The translations under genes and the position numbers were made by a program. From Crambe crambe (Eukaryota > Porifera > Demospongiae > Poecilosclerida > Crambeidae), in assembly GCA_963924555.1 (NCBI GenBank), contig OZ004592.1, positions 4,650,001 to 4,714,000 of the forward strand: a stretch of DNA of 64,000 nucleotides, in the 5' to 3' direction. Positions 44,707 through 53,703 of the stretch are shown here, piece after piece. Position 1 is the first letter of the stretch; every line of letters starts with the position of its first letter. The notes under the pieces are model-generated. The model saw only the letters and a list, made by a program, of their open reading frames with translations, was not told where the DNA came from and did not search any database.

Positions 44707-46367
44707 ATGGATGATGATGCAAGAAGTTTAGTTAGGCTGTATTTTGAAGCAGGGTACTCTTATAACTTGATATTATGCTTTCTGGCTAGTCTTCATGGGA
44801 TTGTTGTATCACTGAGAACTTTAAAACGTACTTTGCATAAAATGGGTCTCAGAAGGAGAGGTGTACAAACAGATATTGCAAGGGCCTTTCAAAACGTACA
44901 GGTACATTATATCAAAGTTTTAGCTAGTTGGACAGTCACCTATTTAGCTATTTCTGTAGTTTGAACTCTCCCAGTCTGGCTCATCATTAGGATATCGTGC
45001 CATGCACTTTCGACTACAGCAGAGATACAAACTGAGTATATCAAGGTTAACTCTGCAATAACTAAGCTCTATTGGTTCAATATCAACTCCTCTTGTAGAG
45101 AAGAAGTTCGAATAATGCTTTCTTATATTGATCCCGAAGGTGTAAATTCTAGAAAGAAAAATAGATTAAAAAGGAGAGTTTACTCATCCAAGGTGGATAA
45201 CCCCTAACTTAGTGTACAGCTTGATAATAATATTATTATGGTGTTGATAGGGCCCTAACTATTGCTGGCACATAGATGGCAACGACAAGTTGCTACCTTT
45301 TGACTTTGCTATTCATGGAGGAATTGATGGGTAATTAATTACATGGATGCATGTATGTACATTAATTTTGTGTTTCATAATAGATATTCCCGCAAAATTT
45401 TATGGTTGGAAGTATGCCCTACAAACAAAGATTCAAAAGTCATTGCTGGCTACTATCTGGATGCTGTCAAGAAGTATGGTAAGAATACTCTTAGCTACTC
45501 AATATCTATAGTTTATAATCAATAATTAATCACATGCAAATAGGTTGTCCTAAAGTTGTTCGTGCAGACAGGGGCACAGAAAATGCAAAAATTGCATTTA
45601 TGCAACCTTTCTTGAGGCATCAGTGTAGTGATGACTTCGCTCGAAATTCATTTCGCTATGGGAGATCAGTCAGTAATCAAGTGAGAATTATCAGAGAAGT
45701 TTAGACTAACTAGCTAATCGCATTTCTTATCAGAGAATTGAACGTTGGTGGGGGCATCTTTATCAGTGGTGTACTGGATTCTGGATTCGCTTCTTTAAGG
45801 TGAAACTTAGTAATAAAGTACTGTTATAAATGACAATAGTAAGAATATTGTAGATGCTTCGAGATGAAGGTTACTATGATGATTCAGACTCCACCCAGAG
45901 GTAAGGATATTTTGCTAAAACATGAAGTGACTATGATGCATCAACTTCATGTAGGGATTGCCTGAAATTTGCCTTCACCAATCTAATCCAGGCTGATCTG
46001 GACAAAATGGTGACTGCTTGGAACATGCACCGAATTAGGCATAACACCAGTACTTGTGTTGATGGAATCCCAGATGAGCTTTTTTATCTGCCTGAAATTA
46101 GAGGTTAGCTAACACAATAATAATGTAATTCACTAAATATTTTTATGTATAATAGGTCATGAAGACCATTCTTGTGAATGTACTGATGGTGACTTACAGT
46201 TGTGTTGGCAATATGCCTGTGAAAAGCTACCACCTACTAGTAGAGAATTTACTAATTTGGCACACATTATTATGGAAGAAGAAGACCTTCATCTGCCGGA
46301 AACTCCAACAGAAGCATTAGAATTGTATTTTGATTTGCTGAATAACATTAATTCCATGGTACAATGA
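44707..46367 (+). CDS. integrase-core (DDE) transposase, 386 aa, ten exons
   Basis: Exons: 44707-44901, 44960-45045, 45099-45192, 45251-45330, 45384-45478, 45544-45680, 45734-45799, 45854-45900, 45955-46103, 46156-46367. Sum 1161 nt with no frame breaks. The N-terminal ~120 residues look like paired helix-turn-helix DNA-binding units (SLRTLKRTLHKMGLRRRG; GYRAMHFRLQQRY). The integrase fold follows, with candidate catalytic residues D134 (CWHIDGND), D192 (VRADRGTEN) and E232 (NQRIERWWG). The spacing (D-39-E) and the YSRKILWL strand are of retroviral-integrase/IS3 type. The C-terminal part includes CECTDGDLQLCW, a possible Cys cluster. All three acidic residues and every splice site are intact, so the enzyme could be functional. 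It lies within the terminal repeats and would cut and paste the element. Confidence 0.85.
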
Positions 46368-46482
46368 ACCATAAGTAACAAACATGTATGAATCTGAGAT
46401 AAGAATGAACAATGAATCTGAGATCAATTCAATAGCTATAGCTAGCTAGTATGATGAACCACAGGTATGAAATGAATAATAG

Positions 46483-49400
46483 TTAATCTAGAAGGCTATT
46501 ACAGATTGCACCCAACACATCTGCAGCAGATGCCCTTTGCTCTACTGGAACAAAGCACATCTGCACTACTTCCTTCACTCCAGGAGAAAGATGAGATATG
46601 TCAGGATACGAGCCCCCTGCAACTTTCAAAATGATCGTATGTGGTGCTAAACCATTCCAAATTTCCTTCTCTCCGAATACTTCTGTAATTATGCATCCCA
46701 AAGCATATACATCGCTTCCGACACCACAGAGTTCTCCTCTCAACTGCTCTGGAGGCTGAAATGCAGGTGTTCCAGCCTGCATTGTGGTACGGCCAGCTCC
46801 TAGTGTGGGAATGATTTTGCTTAGTCCAAAATCAGCAACAGATACACGATACGTAACTAATTCAACCTGTTAATTAAAAATCATAATGATGGTAAGTATG
46901 TAAAATAATCTAGCAACCTACAAGTATATTCTCCGGCTTGAGGTCAAGATGAACAATAGGTGGATCATATGTGTGCATAAATACCAAAGCTTGGGCAATT
47001 TGCTGAACAATAAATATCTTTTCTTTGAAGTCAAGTACAATCTGAAGCAAAATAATTTTGTCAGTGTGATTACCATAAGTGCTAGCTATAGCTAGCTAGT
47101 TGAAAATTTTGTTCACCTTCTTATCTGAATGCATTAAGTCAAATAAATTCAGTCCTGCTATAAAGTTTGTAATCAGTATGACTTTTCCTGGCTCTTCAAC
47201 CATCCCCATAAATGTCAATACATTTGGATGGTGTAATGTTCTATAAATCATTCATTATTATAGTTACACATTCATTATGATTCATTCATTTTGTGGAAAA
47301 CATGAGATTTACCTGTACACATTCAATTCATTCTCGATAACTTTCATGTTTCCATGAAGAACCTTAGCAGCAACAACACTTCCCCTCCAAACTGCCTTAT
47401 ATACCTGCCCAAATGCTCCTCCTCCTACCAATTCTATTAACTTTATACCCATTGGATCTGTTAAATGGGTATTAATATTGCCATAAAAGAATACTATAAC
47501 TCACTCTTACAAGACTCAATAATGTGAGCAAAATCCTCTGCTGCCACATACTTGCTATCTTTGGTGGCAGATGCAGACTTTGTCAATATATCATCTCCTA
47601 TGACCTCCACTTCAGATTGCACGCCATCTGGCTCATTTCGGGTTGTACAGTCTGTTGTCAATGATGATAATAATAATTGTGACAGGCACATAATTTTTCC
47701 CATTACCAGCAATGTTGTAATAACTAATTATAACTGTGGTTTGGCAGTTAAGACTTCAAAAAGAGTTCAATACTGTGTAGTGATAACTACTGGTCTGGGT
47801 AGTTGGAGGAAGTGGTACACTATAACATCTCTATAGAGAAAGCATGATTATTAGGGGGAAAAAAGGCTTGAAGTTGTTTTTGTTAGTTCATTTGTTAGTC
47901 GTTTGCTCGCAGCTTGGAATCACAGAAACAGGAAGGGAAAGAGGGTGTGGCATTGCAATTTATTATGTTTCTATAGGGAATAGAATGCTACAATACAGGT
48001 AACAGGATATGTTCACCTTCATTAAGCTTTGCTGTAAATTTATGTTCTGCACCTGTGAAAACAATAGTACAGTGTAAGAATTGCATTATACTATCAAGCT
48101 TGCTCTAGGCCCATTACCTTCAACTATAAATTGACGAGCAGTTATGAATTCTGCACATGACACAGTGCACGTATATGTACCAGCAGCAGAACAGTACTGA
48201 AGGGGTGTAACATTCGATAATGGTGAACTATTGCATTGCCAACCATAGGTAGCTATCCCGTGATAGCCATTCAAAGCAATGCAGGCCAGGAGTGCTACTC
48301 TGGATATAGCATAGCATCCACTCCATACATCAAATTCTGATTCTAGTAGGAATAATTATTCTATCATGCACTTTATCACAGAAATGGTATACTTAGTTAC
48401 CTGCATTAGGAGTAACATATTTCACTTCACCACTGTTAGAGTCCATATCATCAATGAATGAAAATACTTCTGTATACAGGAGTTTACATAATACAGCTGG
48501 ATGGGAATGATCATGAGGCCACTTACTTTCACCAGTGTCTATTTCATACAAGAAAGAGTCACTTTCTAGAGGATTATCTTCAAAGAGATGCAGATTATCA
48601 GGTGACTCCTCAATATAATCACGAACCTCCATCATCCTTTCAATGTCATCATCATAATGATTGGACAAAACAGTTTGTTGTGTCATTCCACATGAAAATA
48701 CATAGACATCACGATACAGACTCTTCTTTTTGGTCACAAAAGTTACTTCAAAATAACCAGGTGGGGTCTGTTGAGAGTTCGTAGAACATCTTTTTTGTGC
48801 TATTTATGTACACTACTAAAACTATGTCAATAATAGTTGCTAGCTATATTCTAACCTGGTTCATTTACTTCTTCAGCCGACCTCTTCCTTTGTACTATTG
48901 TGATTATAATTATCAGCCATGACTCATTGTATGTATTTAATATTACCTGCATCAGCAACTTTTTTTTCGATGATTTTTTTGTTGATCTGATCCTTTCCCT
49001 GTTTATTATTATAAATATATAGCTAAAATGTATTACTTGTTTAAAACTGACATACCAGTACGAAGCTTCCTCACACAATACAAACGTACACGAGAGGGAT
49101 ATTTCACATTTGAAACTCTGAGGTAGTTACTCAAAGTCCAAGGCAAGGTTTCCTTAGAACCATCTGGCAAATTGAGGTCAAATGAGCAGGAATCAATTGC
49201 TATGCCAGATCCATCGGCTAAAAAATACTCATAGTTTCTTTTTTTACTGCCCCAAACAGTTTCACAGCACTTGTTGAGCACGTCCAAAGAAGCACTATCT
49301 TTGTGGAAGGCAATTTTGATGGATGCAAATGATCTATCCATAATACCTCTCATCTTCTCAAAATCATACTCCATCCTTCCAATACTGATCTGCATAGATG

Positions 49401-49632
49401 GGTAGCTATTTGGCTTAAGCAACTCCATTTTAACTTACAAGCATTTGTCCCTGTAATGGGTCAGGTTCATTGCTGCAGTTGGGTAATTTCTTTTTCTGCC
49501 TTGCAATCCGCATATAATTAGCTAAGGCTAAAATAGAGCTAGCAGTAAAAAAGAAAGAAGAGGACTACAACCTTCTTCTCGTTTAGAAGTAGTTTTGGTC
49601 CCTCTCTCTTCAGCCATCAAGACTTCAGCCAT
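46483..49632 (-). CDS. Ig-like domain plus protein kinase, 681 aa, inside the transposon
   Basis: Exons: 49632-49572, 49527-49439, 49389-49056, 48894-48856, 48799-48527, 48469-48401, 48342-48118, 48052-48017, 47651-47505, 47457-47313, 47240-47117, 47041-46922, 46866-46483. Sum 2046 nt. Residues 1-160 have no family that I know. Residues about 289-363 are Ig-like (WQC...YTCTVSC). The C-terminal ~255 residues are a protein kinase: glycine loop GGGAFGQVY (436-444), K456 in VVAAK, Glu in IENE, HLD-L-KPEN with D547, DFG at 566-568, PPE for APE. All catalytic residues are present. Tyrosine-kinase-like group is the best guess. No signal peptide or membrane segment is visible. An extra 52-bp exon at about 48951-49002 is possible with another exon-3 donor (after the Cys of RLYC). 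The ATG lies 44 bp inside the right terminal repeat. The long upstream part and the kinase could be two genes, but phase is continuous. Confidence 0.75.
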
Positions 49633-49675
49633 CAAGAAATGTCCACGTGTACGAGTTTTTGCGCATGCACAATAG

Positions 49676-49836
49676 AGTGGAAGCAGAGTGGAAATAGAGT
49701 GGAATTGGAGTGGAAGTAGAGTGTAAATCGGCATGACAGAGTGGAAGTAGAGTGGAAATTGCTATGACAGAGTGGAAGTAGAGTGGCAGTAGAGTGGAAC
49801 TGGAATTGAAGGAAGTGGCCCTAAAAAGCCACCATA
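49676..49836 (-). repeat. right terminal inverted repeat of the 5.3-kb transposon
   Basis: Reverse complement of 44513-44673 with a single difference at the third base from the end. It carries the same periodic AGAGTGG motifs and lies just upstream of the kinase gene, so it may also act as its promoter. Confidence 0.92.
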
Positions 49837-49853
49837 GTGTAGACCTAGATATA

Positions 49854-50111
49854 CAAGTGAGTGCAAAAAATTTCTTCTAAATAAAAAGGTTAAGTAGGGA
49901 TAGCCTAAAATCTAGCTGGGTTATATAATGTACTGCAGCCTCGTATGAATACAATCCCTACATTTACATCCACTACCTATAGCTAGCTACGGCAGTTGTA
50001 AAAGTAGGGATTGTATTCATACGAGGCTGCAGTACATTATATAGCCCAGCTAGATTTTAGGCTATCCCTACTTAACCTTTTTATTTAGAAGAAATTTTTT
50101 GCACTCACTTG
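49854..50111. repeat. foldback element, short type (108-bp arms)
   Basis: Arms 49854-49961 and 50004-50111 around a 42-bp loop. The outer ends (CAAGTGAGTGCAAAAAATTT) are those of the long foldbacks, but the inner sequence differs, so a second subfamily shares the same termini. A partial right arm of this subfamily recurs at 57740-57840 and 59225-59330. Confidence 0.88.
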
Positions 50112-50890
50112 TTTCTATCCTTTTTTCTTAGTTCTTGAAGTTGAATATTAGTTTGTGTATGTATAAAAGAATTGAGGGTGAGCACTGTAATTCAGCAAGG
50201 AGTGACTGGAACATCATCAGATAAGAATAAATAGCTAGCTAAACGATTAAACTGAAGACCTAGCTAAGCTTAGCTAGCTAAACTTAAGAAGCTTACGTGG
50301 CTCCGCCCATAACCCCACCCCCTACCGACGTGCGCTTCAAAATGGCGTCGAAAGATTTATTATTATTATTATTATTATTATTATATGATTTACAGCAACA
50401 GCACAGGATGATGTTTAAGAAAGCATATAGAGAAGATGAGGCAGTTAGAACAGGCTGTAGGTCAACCAGGACTGGCCTGGCGACCAGGAGAGGATTAAAA
50501 ACAACAACAACAAACAAACAAACAAGCAAACAAACAGAAACAAATACAAACAAACAAGCAAACAAAAACAGAAACAGAAATAAACAAACAAGCAAACAAA
50601 AACAGAAACAAAAATAACAGAAAAGAAAAGATTGGTTAATGATTACATGTCTTATAATTATAATTGGGTGGCTTGGGAATTGACATGCAGCTTCGGCAAG
50701 GGCAGACAATGTGGCTTCGGCAAGGGCAGACAATTTAGCTTCGGCAAGGGCAGACAATTTAGCTAGTGTTCCGAGTGCTCGAATAGTGAAGTAGAGCCTT
50801 AGTCAAAACTAATAGCAAAAGATCAGCCTCTAGGTGCCGCTCTAACAGATGGCCAAAGCAGAATTTTGATGACTATAGCCAGTAAGCCGG
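50112..50890. repeat. mosaic repeat block, copy 2 (middle part)
   Basis: Includes the GC-box/AAAATGGCG module (about 50290-50350), a TTA microsatellite (50357-50383), a CAAA/CAAG microsatellite (about 50498-50616), three tandem copies of GCTTCGGCAAGGGCAGACAA (50689-50760) and the AGCCAGTAAGCCGG module. It is interrupted at 50890 by a second transposon and resumes at 52874. Confidence 0.75.
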
Positions 50891-51019
50891 TGTAGTAGTG
50901 AAATGGGGCCCCCCGTGATATGGGGCCCCCCATCCCCAAATCACTAGAGATTTAGGGCTGGGGGGGCCCCATACAACTAGGGTTATGGGGACCCCGTAGT
51001 CCCCATATTCCTAGGGCTA

Positions 51020-51415
51020 TAGGGACCAGTCAGTGATATGGGGCCCCCTCAATTTTCCAAGCTTCCTAGCAAAATAAAAGCGTTTGCTATAGGGACCAGT
51101 CAGTGATATGGGGCTCCCTCAATTTTCCAAGCTTCCTAGCAAAATAAAAGCTTTTGCTATAGGGACCAGACTCCAGTCAGTGATATGGGGACCCCTCAAT
51201 TTTCCAAGCTTCCTAGCAAAATAAAAGCTTTTGCTATAGGGACCATCAGTGATATGGGGCTCCCTCAATTTTCCAAGCTTCCTAGCAAAATAAGCTATAG
51301 GGACCAGTCAGTGATATGGGGCTCTCTCAATTTTCCAAGCTTCCTAGCAAAATAAAAGCTGTCAGTGATATGGGGCTCCCTCAGTTTTCCAAGCTTCCTA
51401 ACAAAATAAAAGCTT
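51020..51415. repeat. tandem subrepeats of the 1.98-kb transposon
   Basis: About six copies of a 60-75-bp unit (AGTGATATGGGGCTCCCTCA, then TTTTCCAAGCTTCCTAGC and AAAATAAAAGC), degenerating rightward. They echo the GGGGCCCC core of the terminal repeats. Confidence 0.85.
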
Positions 51416-51501
51416 ATGGTGTCTGAATATTGTCCTCCCAAAATTTGTCCCAGTGGACAATTTTCACCAGTGAATAATTCACTGTCCCCCCTCAGTGAAT
51501 A

Positions 51502-51783
51502 ATGAAATCCTCAAGGCTGAAGAATTGTCACTGCATGAATGCAAGAGAGAGATTGGTAGTTTTCTCCAGTCTAGCTATAGACATCTCAGACTACATCTGC
51601 TTCTCTACAAATGCAACTAGGGCAGCATCGAACAACAAACTGGAGTACAAGTTTAATTGCACAATCGTGGGCCGCCACTTCTATTTCAGCAGAATATCAC
51701 GGCTGTGGAACTCAATGCCTCAAGTGAATCTTGAAAAGTCATTCAAAGCTCAACTTTTACAGTTTTCATGGCACATTTCATGA
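51502..51783 (+). pseudogene. C-terminal remnant of a non-LTR retrotransposon reverse transcriptase
   Basis: An open frame of about 90 codons ends GRHFYFSRISRLWNSMP, then LEKSFKAQLLQF. This matches the usual end of LINE-type polyproteins (FF-x-R-x-x-x-x-WN-x-LP then S-x-x-x-FK-x-x-L). Only the tail is left, so it is a fragment carried inside the DNA transposon. Confidence 0.6.
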
Positions 51784-52877
51784 ACAACTTTAATCAAGCC
51801 AGGCTATGTACATATCATATATTCTGTCCTTGCTCAACATGCCATTTGACTAATCTTTAACCTACTAATAGTCACTACAAATTTTTATTTTTATACTAGT
51901 AGTTCTCTAAGTTACAACCTTTGTACATACTTCACTTCACTTTATTTTATTTCCAGCTTCACCAGCACGTGGTGTTAGTCTGGCAACATGTTTCACTATG
52001 CTTTAGTTCTGTAGCACCAAACTCTTTATCAATAACATGTTGAGAAGTCAAAAAAAATCACCTTGGAAGAAGCATGGAAGAAGCGTGGTAAAACTCTAGC
52101 TATATGTCACGTGCTAGATGAGAAAATGTCATCTTGGTCCACAATTAACTGGATAGTTCTACCACAAAATAGCTATCTAGCTAGGTGAGGTTCCCTATTT
52201 TCTACTCAGTAAGCTGTGTCACATAACACTAGAAAAGTATCTCAGTCTGTATGGTCAGCGTCACAGAGTCTATGAAGCAAGTCAGAAAATTCACACTCGA
52301 TCGTGGTTATAATACTCCAACTGACTCTAACACACCATTAGAATGCTGTATAGCTATGAGGAATCTATATAGAAACTATGTATCTTTGCCTCTTGTATGC
52401 AATGCATACCAGCTAGCCCAAGTCAATGGCGCCTACCTCACATGGTTAGCCCCCTGAAACTCATGGCAGCTAGCTATGCATGCCTAGATGAACAGGGCAG
52501 GCACGCATAAACCTAGTGTCTCTAGGGGCTAACTCCGAGAAGCTCTGCCCACCAAATCAACACATCAGCCTAGCGCCTATAGCAATTTTTATATGCTGCA
52601 GTTTTGTGGATCTTCCTCCTCCTCATTCTTAGACTGCTTGTCATAGCCATCAGGATACACTCCACCTGTCAAGTACTCTTTTGATGGCTGTGTAGGAATA
52701 CTGACATAGCTAGCTGCTATTCCCAGCTGATTGCCAGCACGCGTGCGTGGGCCCCATTTCACTGGGGGAGCCCCAAAATACTAGCGCTTTGAGGCCCCCC
52801 TGGGGGCCCCATTTCACTAGTGATATACGGCCGGGGGGCCCCATATCACGGGGGGCCCCATATCGCTCCTACACCGG

Positions 52878-53560
52878 TACGTCGATCTTATTATTATTAT
52901 TATTATTATTATAAAGAAAAAGAACAAAAGTCAATTTTAGACATCGTTTTTTTCTCATATTAGCGAATGAATTTTTGGTCTTTGAACATTCTCCTCTCTT
53001 CTTTGTAGATGTAATAATTCACTGTAGCTTTCTGAGAACCTGTAGAGTAAGGGTAGAAGAGAAAGAAGAGTTTTTAGTTTATACAGTCTTATGACCTTTG
53101 ACCCGCCATCCCTACTTAGAGAGTGCTAGCGCACTCTCTGATATATACATATATTTAAAATTTCAATGAGTCATGACCTGAGAGTCAGCTCACTCGCTTC
53201 GCTCGCTCGCTGCAACTAGGGTATGTTCGTGTAACATATTCAATCGGCGAGCGAGCGAAGCAGTTGGTGAAAGTCATTTGTACTTTGACTAAGCCTAAGA
53301 TATTGCAGTGGTTGTGGCAGCTCCATACACAGGAGGCTGTATAATGCTTACCACAAGCGCTTAGAAAGCCATGCGCCTACAATCCACTTAGCGCCTCTGT
53401 GACAAAATGCTGTAGAAAGCATGCAATAAGCTCTAGCTACACTTGTTCTAAGTGCTATGGGCACGTTTTATTTGTGGGGTCAAAGGTCAAGCGAACGTGC
53501 GCATGCGTACTATTAACTATGCCCGCTAGCCATGACGTACGTATACGTATATATAGTAGC
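52878..53560. repeat. mosaic repeat block, copy 2 (right part)
   Basis: Continues the TACGTCGATCTTATT module after the transposon, then the AGAGAGTGC palindrome (53117-53139), the AATTTCAATGAGTCATGACC module and the inverted counterpart of 9.05-9.3 kb. It ends in ACGTATATATAGTAGCGCCC just upstream of the receptor gene. No gene seen. Confidence 0.75.
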
Positions 53561-53703
53561 GCCCCTGCGCGTGCATTTATGCGCATGCTCCAGTTGTAAT
53601 TGCTTGATATAAAAGCAGTTTCAATTCATAAAAGCCAGTGTACACATCTTTCATGAGTTGTCCATGCCTTCATATTATAGTGGGTGGACAAGAAAAGTTT
53701 ACT

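Larger units (their letters stand above)
44513..49836 (+). mobile_element. 5.3-kb DNA transposon (IS3EU-like) carrying a transposase and a protein-kinase gene
   Basis: The ends TACGGTGGCTTTTTAGGGCC (left) and TATGGTGGCTTTTTAGGGCC (right, complemented) begin 161-bp inverted repeats with one mismatch. Both sides are flanked by GTGTAG (44507-44512, 49837-49842). The same target appears once, uninterrupted, at about 56849-56875, 59642-59670 and 6647-6672 in this window (GGAGTGTAGACCTAG or its complement). This gives direct evidence for a 6-bp target duplication. Two convergent genes fill the element, an integrase-like transposase and an Ig/kinase gene, with their stops only 115 bp apart. Near-identical ends imply recent insertion. 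Superfamily assignment from the 6-bp duplication and TAY ends is from memory. Confidence 0.88.
50891..52873. mobile_element. 1.98-kb non-autonomous DNA transposon, TGT...ACA ends, CCGG duplication
   Basis: The left end TGTAGTAGTGAAATGGGGCC and the complemented right end TGTAGGAGCGATATGGGGCC start inverted repeats of about 41 bp. Flanks are CCGG (50887-50890, 52874-52877), and the empty site GCCGGTACGTCG exists at about 7648-7659. The interior has six imperfect tandem copies of a TGATATGGGGCTCCCTCA unit (51020-51415), a reverse-transcriptase remnant and no transposase. TGT ends with a 4-bp duplication recall Ginger-type elements; that assignment is tentative. Confidence 0.78.

Noticed and set aside
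48951..49002. Extra 52-bp exon in the kinase gene
   Set aside because: With the chosen exon-3 donor it introduces a stop and shifts phase. It works only with an alternative donor, so it is mentioned but left out of the model.
44513..49836. Polinton/Maverick assignment because of an integrase and 6-bp duplication
   Set aside because: No DNA polymerase B, capsid or packaging-ATPase genes and far too short; ends are TAY and not the AG expected.
50297..50757. ORFs across the TTA and CAAA microsatellites
   Set aside because: Low-complexity translation only, although the ATGGCGTCG start may be a captured first exon (listed as a finding).
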